From assembly GCA_000708835.1 (NCBI GenBank), contig DF237726.1, positions 1 through 33,638 on the forward strand: DNA of 33,638 bases, in the 5' to 3' direction. Position 1 is the first letter of the stretch; each line of letters opens with the position of its first letter. This document shows positions 1 through 13,100 of the stretch, piece after piece. Source of the stretch: Klebsormidium nitens. Taxonomy: Eukaryota > Streptophyta > Klebsormidiophyceae > Klebsormidiales > Klebsormidiaceae. A model generated the notes under the pieces. It worked only from the letters and a program-made list of their open reading frames with translations. It ran no database searches and was not told where the DNA came from. The position numbers were made by a program, and so were the translations under genes.

Positions 1-37
1 AAACCCTAAAACCCTAAAACCCTAAAACCCTAAAACC
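1..37. repeat. Telomere, CCCTAAAA (TTTTAGGG) repeat
   Basis: About four and a half perfect 8-base CCCTAAAA units open the window and stop at about base 37, where the sequence becomes unique. Read 5' to 3' into the window the C-rich strand is on top, as expected for the left end of a chromosome. TTTTAGGG is the telomere unit described for Chlamydomonas-type green algae; most land plants and Chlorella use TTTAGGG. The array is short here, probably because the assembly trims it. Confidence 0.95.
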
Positions 38-1578
38 AAAAAAGTGGCCTGTTGACATATTGAGTCGAAGTCTGGCGGCCTACCATTGGACTCGTAAGCC
101 CAACACCTCGCGGCAAACCGTGTACAATTCTCCAAACCGGCCGGGACTCTCTACGTGAGCGAGATATGAGCTTGTTATTTTTCTGATCCACAATTGAACC
201 TAGCTAGCCGGGCGGCTGCTGCGGCCCCAACCAGTACGGAATGATCCCCGGCCCATCGTGTCCGGAACTCCGGAAATTGGCCCTCGTGGGGGGGGGGGCT
301 GGAGGCCGCTGGGGGCAACATGAGTCTAGGCAACATTTGTACCCCTAGTTAATCAGTTAAACCTCAGAGCATTCTGAGGAGGGGGGGGGGCTGGTGGCCG
401 GTTTTATTTTCGGAGTTCCGGACGCGCCTGCAGAAATGTTTTGACACAGATGCCTGGGCAACTTGAATTAGTGCCCTTGGGCCGGCCATGCATAGCTATA
501 CTAAGTAAGCTTTGATTGCAATTCAGCATTAGTACCATGCAATCACGGTGACTCCCAGCGCTGAGTGGGCCCCATCAAAATACTTGCTCCGGTGCCACTC
601 GATCGTTGAAACTTAGTGTTAATGGCGGGCCGGCATTCACTAACATGCCACAATGACGAGCGTCTGATCGTCGACCAGGCTAGGCTAGCCAACCTAGCTT
701 GAACCGAGTCACTCAAATTTGATGTTACGAATGATGAGTACGGTGCCATTACTAATGATGGCACCAATCAATCTATATATAAGCAGATTGTTGACTGTCA
801 ACGCGACTCCTAGCCTATGGCTGACCCGGATTGTGATCGCATGCTTGCTAAGTTGCGCGCCCGGCCCTTAATTGGATGCTGTGCTTGATTACTTTAGGAT
901 GCTCAGTGTCTAAGGTTCCATCCTATATATGTATACTAGCTGAGTCTGAACGTCTCATTGAATTTGTTGTCCGATTGAGTCTTACGTTGCGGTCACCCGG
1001 CGCACCGGCACGGCCGGCGCGGTATACCGCACTACATATACTGTGAGTAGCAGACCGGCCATGTGAGCTCGACGACGCGCTAGATGAAATACTTGAATCA
1101 ACTTCAAGGCTTAGAACCCGGCCAGGCCATACTATCATGTTGGCACATGGCGGGTCTGAATGTGAGCCACTACTAGCCCTCACCAATTCATATAGTTCTG
1201 AAACAATTCTTATCAGCATTTGCAGTAGTCGTGTAGGGGAGAAAGCGTCAGCATGCTTCTCAAAACGTTGCACACACCTGCAGCCACGCGTTTTTTGAAA
1301 CAATACGTGGCAGAGGCCGCATATGATGATCCCTGAAGCCTCTCTACGTTGATCAATGTGTAACTTATCTATCTACGCACAGACGATCAACCTACGCCAA
1401 CGGATCAACATCTGGATCGGATATCGCGTTTTGGGATCCATACATGCAATTTCTCAATGGTTTGTGAGCCTGCACTAGCCGGACCAAAAATGCTTTGACA
1501 TCTCAGTTTTCTGAGTTCTTTATTTTGGAGGTATAACCTGGTCCTTTTTTCTGTACTTTTCGGAGTCCGGAATTCCTT
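38..1578. other. Gene-free subtelomeric spacer
   Basis: I find no convincing gene between the telomere and the stop codon of the first gene. The sequence is lower in GC than the exons beyond it and rich in short palindromic words such as CATG, GATC, CTAG and GCCGGC. It holds two long G runs (11 G at 288-298, 10 G at 381-390) and a small inverted repeat. Open frames on both strands around 923-1303 overlap each other and resemble nothing I know. The 3' untranslated region of the ZFYVE26-like gene must extend into the right part of this spacer, but I cannot place its polyadenylation site. Confidence 0.7.
260..423. repeat. Subtelomeric inverted repeat with G-run direct repeats
   Basis: An 18-base arm at 260-277 (GTCCGGAACTCCGGAAAT) returns in reverse complement at 406-423 with one mismatch. 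Inside the pair, two direct copies of a G run followed by CTGG(A/T)GGCCG lie at about 288-308 and 381-400. A third, partial copy of the arm motif (TTTTCGGAG then TCCGGA) lies at about 1557-1571, close to the 3' end of the first gene. This could be a decayed small transposon or a subtelomeric repeat; the window alone does not decide. Confidence 0.5.
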
Positions 1579-4500
1579 TCACTCTGTAGCTCCAGGCTGC
1601 ATCTTTTTTGCCAACCACTGATGGCACAAGTCCATCACGTTCAGTTGACCCGTCTCACGAGCCTGCATGCAGCAATCGAGCAGATGTTGGGCTGGGAAGA
1701 GGCAACTCGTTCTTCTTTTAGATTGACACAAAACCCGAGTATCCTGGTATCCGTATGAGCCTGTTTCATACATATCAAGACGACTTTGCATGAGCCTCAC
1801 GACAGCTTGATGCAGTGGTGGCGGGTGCCTCACCTGTTGCGCGACCAGCTGGACGTCCGCTGCACTGTCGGCACGCGATGCAAACTGGAAGGCACTCTTC
1901 AGGCGGCCGCTTGCCACGCATGCCAGGACTTTCCTGCACAGGATGGTCACAGCAGGGCTTGCAACAGTATGCCAAGCGCGGCACTGCAGTTTTAGAGCCG
2001 GCTCCGCTTAATTAGCCGAATGGCAATGTAATCACTTTGCACAAGTAATGACGCGATAGGAGCGCGGCGCGGTGGCTGACCGGTGGCTGTTGGAGAGCTG
2101 GTCGACGAGGTGCGCGGGGTGCTCCTTGTGCTGCTGCGCGTACACGTGCACGGCGGCCATCACCACCTGGTCGCGCTCGCCCTCGTCGATGGTGCCCGTG
2201 ATGTTGCGCAGCAGCTCCGCCACGCCGCTGCCGCGCCGCCGCGCCGCCAGGGACGCTGCCGCGCCAGCATACGTCGCCACGGCTGCAGGAGGAAACGAGA
2301 GACGTCTTCGAAATGTTCCGAATCGATAGCGAAGTGATAGCGGGAGGTTCCTCGGGTTCGCTACGGCTGCGCAGGGAAGACGCATTCGACAGGCGGCAGG
2401 TGCATGTGCACAGATACGACAGAAGCTGCGGCGGTGACTGAGGCGTTTTCTTTTAGTTTTTAACCTGAGCATACCGAGCTCATCAGCTGGTAGCATTGGG
2501 ACTGCTATGCGGCGGTGACTGAGCGGACAGCCCCCCTCGAGCAGTTCCCCAAGCCCGCTGTTGCGCACCTGGGAGGCGGAAGTCGTAGATGATGCGGAAG
2601 GCCAGGTCGAAGTTGCGCTCCGCGAGCTGCTCCGCGACGGCGGTGCGCCGCCGGAGCGTCTCCGCGTCGCCAGGGTTGCCAAACAGGGAGTGCCGCCAGG
2701 GGGGGCCCTCGCCGTCGCCGAATGCGCGCACCGCCTCGGCCTGCACCACCATTGATAGCGGCACGGGCGTAAGACAGCGCCGCAGGCGCGACAGCCTTCA
2801 CATTGCAGCCCCTCGGTTTGTGCCGTATCCATCACGGGCTGGCAGGCAGCAGGGTGAGCAGCTGTGGCGGGCAACGGGCGCGGGCCTGACCTGGAGCGCT
2901 GTCCGCGTGGAGAACTTGATGATTTCCTCCTCGCTCAGCTTGGCCGACGCGCTCTTGCGCCCCTCCTTGGCCCGCCGCCCGCCCGCGCCGCCCTCCGGAG
3001 GGGCCGCCTGCCGGAGCGCCAGGCCGTCGTCGAAGTGGTCCTGCAGTGGCGGACAGGGCGGGGGCGTCAGTCGCGCCAGGGAGGACGCTACTGCTGCATA
3101 TGTGGCAGAGCTCGGCGAGAAACACGCCTGGTGCAACGACATAGGGCACACGCGCTTCGCTGGCCGAGCTGAGGGTGGCAACGAGGTGCCTGCTTGTGGC
3201 GGGGCAGTGCGTGCGTACCCGCGCCGCTTCCAGGTGCTGCACGGCCTCGTCGGCGGTGGCCGAGTTCTGGAAGAGCTGGATGGCCGTGAGGCCCGCCGCG
3301 ACGGGGTCCCCCAGCAGCAGCTGCGCGCATGGACAGCACGCGACCATGAGCGTTATTACAGGAGCCGCCAGGGACAGTGCCAGGGAGAGGAGGAGCGACA
3401 GGGTGTGCCCAAAGGCAAAGCTGCATACGCCAAGTGAAGCGCTTGTGGTGGAAGAATAAAAGCACTTGGATACCTATTACAAGGTAAATTATCATACTGA
3501 ACATCATACTGAACAAATCGTTTCCTCGTATCAAAGCAGCTTGTGCTCTATGCTTGCAAATGTTCGTTTCGTCGGGGCCTCAGTTTGGCAGGCGCCAAGC
3601 ATCGCCGGAGTGCGCAAGGGTACTTGTGCCGCACCTGGATCCGGTGGAGGTGGTGAAAGTGGCGGTGCGCCTCGCAGAAGGCGGCCATCTTGGCGAGCAC
3701 CGTCCCCCGCTGCGCCGCCCCGTCCTCCCCTGCCGCCTGGCTGCGCTCCGCCACCGCTCGCTCCAGCACGGGCATGGCGCCGTGCGCGACGCACAGCTCG
3801 CACAGCTCCTCTAGCGTGCCCACCGCCGACACTAGCGGATCACCACCGCCGGCTGTCGGCCGCGGGGCTGGCCCAGCCTGCGGGGGTGGCGTCGGCGGGG
3901 CAGGGGCGGGTGAAGGGGGGAGGTGCGCGAGAAACACGTGGCAGGCCTCCCCGAAGCGGCCGTGCCGGAACAAGAACGGAAGCACGCCCGAGGGGTGGTA
4001 CTGCAGTGAACAAAAGTGGCGTCGAATTAGAAAAAGCTAGGGCAAACCAGCGCACGCCTTCCACAAACTCCACTGCTGTCTGAAGCGAGGAATTTTGCAT
4101 CTTTAGGAGAATTCTCTAACAGCGGTTTGCGTCAGCAAGCCCTGCTCGGGGGCGCACCTGGCGCAAGTACTGCACCGCGTGGTCCTTCCTCTCGTCGTCC
4201 AGGTAGTCCGCCCGGTTGTCCGTCGGCGCCTCCGGCCCACCCGCCCTTGCGGCCTCCGGCTGCTCCCCAGAGGAGCGGCGCGAAGGGGGCGGCCGCTGCT
4301 CGGGGGGCGCATTAAGCACGTTGAGGTACGCGTCAAAGGAGAAGGCCTCTTCCGAGGAGAGGGCCACGCTGCGCGCCACCTCCGAGTACCTGCAAGCACG
4401 CGCAGCGCAGCCACACAGCGTCAGCCCGGAGGAGGATGCATGAAGAGGTCAGTGCGGCAGAAACGAGAGCCTTTGCACCAAGTCGCAGGGACGAGCAGCT

Positions 4501-7158
4501 CCGAACAGGTGCACACGGTTCCGTCCCGAGCGGGCTGCTCGCGGGAGCTGGGCGGTGGCCCAGCCGCGAGGCACACTCACAGGGTGCGCGTGTGCGGCAG
4601 GTCGACGGGGGGAGCGCCCTCAATGGCGGCCACGATGGCCTGCACCGCCTCGAGGCGAGCAGGGTCCGGGAGCAGCTCCAGCGCAGCCCTGGAGAGCAAG
4701 GGCAGACGCGCGGTGAGACCAGAGAGCCGATAAGGGACAACGCATCCTCCGGTTGCTGCTACGGAGGGCTGGCCATTCGACCACCTTTCCGGGTTCCGAG
4801 AGTCAAAGCGGGTGGTGCTCAAGCAATTGCGCTATGGCCTGCTCGAGCGTGGTCGGGAGGGGATGCTCGCTCGCTCAAGGGCTGGCGCAAATCAAGAGCT
4901 ACTGCGAAAATTTTCTGATAGGTTTGATGGAGCATCCCGAGCGACCTGTGCGTACCGGAGGTGGGCGTGCGCCTGCGAGTAGTGGCGCGTGGCCAGCAGC
5001 GCGATGCCCCACGCCAGCTCCACTGCTTCCACCGGGCCCTGCCACACACCAGGAAATCATCGCGGAATTAATGTAGAGTGGCGCAAGTGCATGACATGAG
5101 CTAGAAGCACAGGTATTTGCTCGGAAGAATGCTGTTGAGTGAGGCGTGATGCCAGAGCAGCCCAGGATCACGACCGCTCGGCAGGAGGGTCTGCGCGAGT
5201 CACGGCTGCTAGGCCGGCCGTCGCTCTCCTGCAGGTCGCAGGCGCAGCACTGCCGGGCTTGCCCCGCCCCTCACCCCGCACTTAGTGCACAGCGCGTGCG
5301 CCAGCTCGAAGCGCTCGTCCTGGAGCAGCCGGTCGCAGAGGCCCCGCCGCTCGGTCTCCCCCCGCAGTTCGGGCAGGGACACGGGCACGCCCGCGCGCAG
5401 CAGGGCGCGCACCATCTCCACCTGTGGCAGCAAGGAAGGCGGCCGCGACCGAAGGGCCTCGTCGCCGGCAGCGGCAGCGTCTGCTGAAAGGAGGGCCTCC
5501 ATGTGCTGCACAGCCTGCGAAGAGAGGACAATAATCACATTGTACCCTTTCCGAGCACTTCGCACGCTCACCAGGTCACCACCACGTCACTCCCTTCGCC
5601 AAATACAGGACAATGTGAGGGCCAATCCACGAAAGAGACAATGCGTACAATCATTCGCATGCAAGGAGCCAGACCGCTGGGAGCATCCTCTCCAATGAGT
5701 GTATCCTGCCCGGTCGCCCTTTGGCCCGGGCGGTCGCCCTGCGTTGCAGCCCACCTGGGCATAGGCGTCCGCTGCCCGCAGCCCCTGCTCCATGGTGGCC
5801 GCGCTGGCCGCCGGGACACCGAAAGCGGCCCACACCGTGCGCTCCAAGCCTGCCAGCAACTCGCGCACCACGCCCGGCACGTTGGAGCACAGTGGCAGAA
5901 TTTCCTGGAACCAAGGAGACATCCAGAGCGTGTCAGAAGCAATAGCTGCACTAAGCTTGAAGCTTCTTTCAAGGTTTCATTGTGACCAAGATACTGACAA
6001 CACCGAGCCAAGTTTCTGACAGATTCTGACCTTGTCAACGTATTGAAGCGTGGGCCTTGTAGCCTGCCATGGAAAATTGAATACGGAAGCGCACCCCGCT
6101 TTGAAATGATAAAACATACGACAAAGGCTTGTGAGAGCACAGAGGATGAACGCTGTGCGTCGATCTTGGGCCGGTTCCCAGCTTGAGATGTTAGCCAAAG
6201 TTGGACGACATTGGACGGAAGGGACGAGCAGCCGACGGAACCCGCCTCGCCCCCCTGGCCCCCTGGTGCGTATCTCATCCTGGCCGTACTTTTACCAAGT
6301 CACGGCCAGGCGCGCATGCGTGGCTGGCGCCCACCTTGAGCATGGCGGCGCTGGGGGCTGCTTCAAAGGTGTGGCTCCGCCGCGTGTTGTCGTCCTTGTC
6401 GGCGTCCCCCGTGAGCACGCCGTCGCCCACGACCCGCCCCTTGGGAGCGCCCTCCGCCAGGGCGGCCCCCCGCGCGTCAGCCGGCCCGGCCATGGCCTCC
6501 CAAGCAGCGCTCTGGGAGGGAGGCAGCGTCAGGGGCCGCTCTGCCGGGCGGGCCTTGCTCGGGACGCGAGGGCTCTCCGTTCCTTCACCACCTGCATAAT
6601 TTGCACGGATGACTGCGTGCGACGGGACAAGCACCTTCGTATATTGCTCGCTTGATGCATGCGCAAGCACAATTGGCAGCCCCTTTACAGCAGGTTCGAT
6701 GCACCATAAGGTGCTCAATGGGTCCGTCTCTTCGTGTTTGTGCATCGGGGGCTGTCCCCCGGCCGCCTTGGGTGCTCACCTCGGTGCAGCAGGCCGCGCG
6801 TGAACTGGCTGGCGGCCGCCCACATGGTGCTGGTGCCGGCCGCCCACGAGATGCGCCGCGGCGTGCTCTGCCCGTCGGGGCTCGCCAACACGCCTCGCAG
6901 CCCGCCCGCGGTGCTGATGGATCGCAGGCTGCTCGCCGCAGGCCGCTCCAGCCGGGGGCGGGGTACAGCGGGGCTGCCGCTGGTGCGCTGGGAGTCGGAA
7001 GGGGCAGCGCGCGAATGGGGCAGGGCGGAGCCGGCAGCGGTCTTGGAGGCTGGCAGTGAGGGGGCGGCGGCCGCGCCAGCGGAGGGAGGCGCGAGAGCCT
7101 TGGCAGCGTAGCGTACGACGAGGGCGTCGTCATGGAGGGAAGGGCACGCGCGCAGCAT
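1579..7158 (-). other. ZFYVE26: Exon map of ZFYVE26-like gene, exons 20-33 (residues 1566-2439)
   Basis: Exons (high to low): 20, 7158-6780; 21, 6591-6335; 22, 5904-5755; 23, 5514-5275; 24, 5038-4956; 25, 4688-4581; 26, 4389-4158; 27, 4000-3635; 28, 3320-3219; 29, 3040-2891; 30, 2740-2569; 31, 2282-2081; 32, 1933-1834; 33, 1662-1579. Exon 21 holds AAWEAMAG, exon 24 AWGIALLATRHYSQAHAHL (a TPR-like helix pair), exon 26 FDAYLNVL, exon 27 LPFLFRHGRFGEAC, exon 30 WRHSLFGNPGD and NFDLAF. Exon 33 ends the protein with MDLCHQWLAKKM and a short tail before TGA. The C-terminal helical repeats are the best conserved part of the protein. Introns 5905-6334 (430 nt) and 3321-3634 (314 nt) look empty. Confidence 0.87.
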
Positions 7159-10100
7159 CTGACAAGTGAAGCACGACGAAAAGGGGTCGGGAAGCAAGGC
7201 GAAGAAAGTGGTGCAAAAGGTCAGCAAACGAGGTGTGCCATGCAGGTCCGGCAAGCTTGCAGATGCCCACTTTGAGTGCGCTGCGCGGTGTGGGTGCTGA
7301 CCTGGTGCGCCGTGGCAAACTGCTGCGCCATGAGCAGGCTCTCCAGCACCAGGTCGGGCTGCTCCGCCAGGTGGCCGCACCGCTGCTGCCACGGCGGCGG
7401 CAAGCGGGCCAGCGCCGCCAGGCCGGCCGCCAGCGAGTGCAGCCGAGCAGCGTCAGGCGGGGGGAGGCCGGGGGCCGGATGGGACACCAGGTAGCGCACC
7501 TGCACGGATCGAACACTCCATGCGATGGTGGACAAATTCTCCCATGCTTCACTGAGAGGTTACTTCTGTCGGACCCATCCTCCTAGCGGCTCCTACATGA
7601 CAAAGGGGGTGTCGCAACACGTGAAGGAGCGCTTCTGGGGTCTCTCAAATGATCATGGCGTGGAAAGACCTTAGCTCCTAGGCGACACCTCAATGAACGT
7701 TCAAAGTGTTGTCCTAGTCCAAGGCTCCGCTGGGGCCCACCCTGCCCGGCAAGTCGACGAGCCCGGTAAGGTGTGCTCGTGCCCGTTTAGTGCTTGTTGC
7801 GTTGCAAGTTGACATGCTACTGCTGGCGGTCGTTTCCAGAAGATTTCCGGAGACTGCACTTGAAACGGCGTTGGCAAACCTGTCTTCAAAAAGAAGAGGA
7901 GCCAAGCCGGGCCGGCCCGGTTGGACGGGGTGCACGTTGCTTGTCGCTGAGCCGTGTTGTTTGGCGCCTCACCAGCAGGCTCTTGTCCTTGATCCGCCCC
8001 AGCTGCGGCAGCGCCCCCGTGACCACGGCGACCGCGTCTTCCCCCTGTGGCAGCTCCCGCAAGTAGCGCAGCGCGACGGCCGGGCCACCCCCCTGCGCGA
8101 CCGCCCCGCCTACGAGGTGCGCCAGCTGGCGGCTCTGCAGCTCGTGGCGTAGGCCGGGGTGCAGGCCTGCTGCCTGCACCACCTCCAGCGCGGCCCCAAC
8201 AGCGCCCTTGGACGAGAGGCGCAGGGCCAGCCCCTCGGGGTCCGCCGCAAACAGGTCCTCCACCTGCGGGCAGCCACCAATACAAGCAGCATAAGCAGAC
8301 GCATGCGCCCAGCAGCGTGGCAAGGCGGACGAGGGGGAGACTGCGCCAACGTCTTGAAGGCTCTTTAGGGCATTTTCGTCCGCCATATGAGAGCTGCCTG
8401 CGGCCCTCGTATGCAAACCTTCAAATATGATGGACTGAAAAGATGCCCCCTCCTTGCTAAGTCCTGCCGACATCCGCATGGTACACATGCCAGCCAGGGC
8501 CAGTTCCAAAGGGCCAGTTTCAAAAGGCCACGGGCCTGCACCTGCTGCCACGTGTTCAGGCTGGGATCGGCCTTGAGCACTTGCTGGTATCTCGCCAGCT
8601 GCTGCTTGCGCTGCAGCACCTCGTCCCGGAGTGCACTCCCCGCGGGGAGGTGCGCCGCGCACACCGCCAGCACCGACTCCCCCTGCTCGCGGCCCCACCG
8701 CCGTAAGCACCTGCCCAACAGAAGGAACCGTGACTTAGAACCCAAGACAGGAAAGACAAGATCAAGGTCACAAGGAGATGTTAGGATGTCGCCCGGTTGC
8801 ATGTCCCGCTTCTATGGCTCCAACTCGTGGTCTTTGCAGCAAGTTGAGACAGACGGGTTTTGGCCCTGCCCATCGCACGTCACAGCTGGCAACAGGTGAC
8901 GGCCCGTGCTCTTACCTGAGCGCCGCGCGCGCTGCCGTCTGTTTGTCGCGTAGCCTGGTGCAAGCCTGCCAGGCCTGCAGCTGTCCCCCTTCCCGAGCCT
9001 GCCCGCCGTGCGTGCCTTCTTGCTCGATGACGGCCAGCAGCAGCTCGTCCGGCGCTCCAGCGACGAGGCGACTGTCCGCCAGCTCCACCGCATCTTGGAC
9101 GGCCCCCCGGCGCATCAGCTCACGCACTTTCGCGGCGTACCCAGCCTCGTCTTCCCACTCGACCAGCTCCGACGGCCGGCGCTTCGTCCCGAGGGACACC
9201 CGCTTGCGCCCATCCAGCTCCTCCGGCTGCACGAGAGTACCGCTCGGCAGGCCTGGTGCCGGCCTGGCTGCCGCGTCCTCACGCTCGGGGGAGTCCGCTG
9301 GTCGCAGCCGCTTGAAGCGTACGCCCGAGGGATGCGCAGCCGCTGGGGGCGGGGGCGGGGACTCGAGTGGGGTGGGCGGAACTTGAGGCACATCCTCGTG
9401 AAGACGAAGCCAGCGCCGCAGCACAGGAAAACTGCACGAGACAGCAACACTCTCGAAAACAGTATACCAATTTACCCTCCGCTGCCGTGTTTACCTTGGA
9501 ACTCACTGAAGAGGCATTTTTTCTGAAGCCGACTCTGAAGCGTTTAAAGGAAGACTGCTCTAATCTGTGTTATGCTCGAATCACCTATCTCCGCGGAAGA
9601 CATCGTGTGTGCAATCACTCTGTACGTACCGGGACCAAACACTTCCAAGCTCGGCTCAATGAAGCCTTGATAAGAGCAAAAGCCTGTGCCCTGGCTGCAA
9701 CGGGCCCACCGCCAGATGCACGGTTTGCTCCGATGCATCTGGTGGGCGCGTGCCTCCGTACCTCTTGGCCGTGCTGAGCGCCACGTCGGTGAGGCCCCGC
9801 CTCCTGGCCGCCTCCCCCTCGCCCTCGTGCTGGCCGGGCCCTGGCAAGCTGCCGTAGCGCGCCGCCAGGATGGCCTGCTGCGGGGACGCGCGGGCCACGA
9901 AGTGCGCCACCTCCACTTCCAGCGGCTGCGCAGGCTGCTGCCCCGGCGTGGGGGCGGGGTGAGCAGGCGGCAGGACGGGGCGCAGGCTGGACGAGAGCAG
10001 CTGGCGGACCAGGTCCACACTCATGAGCTCCGCCGCGCGCGACGCGGTGTCGGTGCTCCCGCGCTCAAAGGCGAGCTGCGCCAGTAGCTGCACTCGGACG

Positions 10101-13100
10101 CAAGGGGAGTGAGGGACGGTCGGGAGTGGGGGGCACCATCAAAGCGCTAGGGCGTACCTGCGAGTTTTTCAAAGGAACCCGATCGACGACTACAGCTCAA
10201 GAAAGCGTCTAAGGGTTTTCGAATCCAATGGGGTAAGGCACGTGCGATAAGAGGTTGCTTGGACGATCCGAAAGCGCTGATCGTGCAGCTGCAGCGTTGA
10301 TCGTACCATCTTCCACACTGGCTTAATTGAGGAGGTTGCCGAGTGGCCGTCGTTGATCGCCAGACACAAAGCTACAGACAAATGGTTGCCCTCTTGTGAA
10401 ATTTGCCGTTTCAGAGCTTGTTTCTGGTGCACTTCAACGGCAGGCACGCTTGCTCGCCACAGAAGCGGCATCAGCGGACTCTGCGTGCGGATCCTCACGT
10501 GAGCGGGGCTCTGGTAGAGGATGGCAAAGAAGTTGTACGTGTGCGTCGTGTCGACCTCGTCCATGATGTCCCCGATGCTCGCCACGTAGTGCACCAGCGC
10601 CGCCAGCCCGCTCGCGCGCACGCCCCCCGTGTCCAGTAGCGCAGCGGCCGCCAGGGGGGAAGCCGGCGTGCTGCTGTCCCCGTCCAGCGCGCTGCCCCAC
10701 GACCCCAGCCGCAGGTCGCCGCCGCTGGAGGACGGGGAGAGCGCGCCGACGGGGGCGGGTGCCACTCCGAGGCCTAGTAGGGAGAGGGGGCCTGGCAGGG
10801 GAGCCGTTTTGCGCTGCTTGGGCTTGGCGGGTGTGGCGGGGTCGGTGTCAGGGTCGCGGCCTGCGAGAGCCTTGACCAGGTTGTGCAACTTGCCTGCACA
10901 GGTACAGCGAGCATTCCAGCTCATCAGCAGGCTGGCATAAACAGGGGCGACGCACCCGGAAAGCGTCTATCCGAAAAGGAACTCTCGTCGTGGGTGCACG
11001 GCCAGAAGGACCTTTGTTCGCGTTCCTTCCTCTTGACGATGTGGCATCCTGGCAGTATCCCCATGCCATCGTTTGACTTTTCCCTCACCGCTCAGAAACT
11101 GGCGCTTCCCGTCGTGCGCGTCTTTGATGGCGGCTTGAAGGGCGGTGATCGCGCGGACGTCGGGCCCCGCGTGAGCGCCACTTGGAGGCGTGTTGGAGGC
11201 ACCGTCCGCAGTGCCCGCAAGCAGAGCCGGGAGAGGCACGGACGGCTCCTGCGCAGAGTGCGCAACGCCGTACTTATCACAACTGGCATTGGCACAGATT
11301 TTGCGAAAGACGGCTCCCCCATTCAGCATGTTAGCCGAGGCTCGTAAATACCTCTGTTACATCAAGAGGGTTTCCGAGCCAACTTGCAGTTCAGCATTGC
11401 AAGCTTCTCGCACTTGCCAGGTGGTTTCCCTTCAAATGGCAAGGGCGACGTTTGAATAAGGCAGGCGGCAGCGGTCCGGGCCCTTGCTTCCTGGGCTGAC
11501 CCCTATTCGGCTGATTGTGCTCCCGGGAGTCCCGCGCTGACTGCCGACACGGTGCGGAGCAGTGTGCGCGGGCCTCACCCTGCTCTGCGTGTCCGCCAGC
11601 CGCTGCAGCAGGCTGTCCGCCACGTGGAAGAGCGCCTGCACGCGCTGCGCCGCCCAGTCGTCCCCCGGCTCTGCGCGCTCCTCGTCGCTGCCGGAGCCGC
11701 TCCTTCGGTGGCCCTTGCGGCTGAAGCGGAACAGGTGCGCCGATCGGGACTTGCTGCTGCCGTCGGGTCCGGGGACGTCCTTCTCGCTCCCCGACAGCGC
11801 TGCAGCGCGCCGCTCCCGGCACTGCTGGGCCAAGCCTCGCGCCTGCACAAACATGGCAAGGAGTGAGCGCCTTTAGGGGCGAAGCATAGCAACATTTGCC
11901 GTGCTGCATGGCGTTGTGGCATGGAGTAGGGGCGGCCCCAGACTCGATTGAGCGGTCATGTCGGATGGGGCTATCACAGCAGCTGGCCGGTTTCGGCTCC
12001 GGCTCACCTGTGCCAGCACGCGAGTGGCGCCTCCCGAAGACGGCACCGCCGAGAGGGCCACGTCCAAGCAGGCTAGGAGCTGCAAGGAGCGGCAGAAGGC
12101 CCGATCAGCGGCCCAAGGCAGCCAAGTGACGAAGGGAGGAAGAGAGGGGCCTGGACCTTCTAAAACGGGGATGGTTTGGAATTGACACTCCAGGCCAGCA
12201 TAGCATTCCAGTCCAGTCTGCCCTCTTTCAGGCTGCTGCAGGAACGGCCGTGGTAGACAGCAGTTTGCGTAGCCACTCCGTGGCCAGGTAATGTATTCAT
12301 CGTGGGCAAGGAGCCGCTTATACATCTTGGCAGTGGACGGCGCCTCACCGCAGTGAGCGTCGACACGCGCTGCTGTAGCGGCGCCAGGTCGAGGACGTCC
12401 TTGGAGCCCCGGGAGGACCGCCCGTCCTGCACCCACACGCGCGCGGCGTCAAGACTAGCGCCAAGAACTAAACGAAGGCCAGAGACAACCCCCAGGGCCA
12501 GTCAGCGAGAAGACGACCCACAGCACGACCTACCCTGCACAGCTGAAGCGGCGACTGCGAGAGGCCGTACACAGTGGGTATGACGAAGGAGGAGAACCGC
12601 TCTCGGAGAACGTCCCTAAAAGACTTTCTGGCAGAACCGCAAATCAGGGCTCGGCTCTCACAGTCAGCACGGTCCGGCTCACCTCCAGGGTCGTTGTGGC
12701 TTGTTCCAGCCACTCCGCCAGCTCGAGCGCGCTGGTCTCGGGCGGCACCAGGGCGAAGCGCGTGGCCACCTGGCGGGCAAGGGCCAAGTCACCCGTGCGA
12801 GTGAACCTGCGGCAGCGGCACCAATCAGAGTGCGACAACGCATGCTGTGCAGGGCAGCTGCCGCAGGAAGACCGTCCGTCGCTTTGAAGGACAGGAAGAC
12901 CGGCGCTTCCAATCTGCAGCTCCTTGCGGCCGCTTGAACAATGAGACAAAGTGTCGTTCCTTCAGCAGGGTGGGAGCAGTCCTTCGACGTCATAGACCGG
13001 GCTCAACTCGTCGTTTATAGAAAAGAGAGCCGGTAGCAAACAGAGCCCCTTAGCGAACTTTCTGATAAGGGAACTTGACTTCAAGAGCCTTCGCGTGTCC

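Noticed and set aside
923-1303. 126-codon open frame on the minus strand and an overlapping 83-codon frame on the plus strand (1047-1298)
   Set aside because: Both strands are open over the same bases, neither shows family motifs or splice context, and codon use is unlike the real exons. Likely chance or a decayed repeat.
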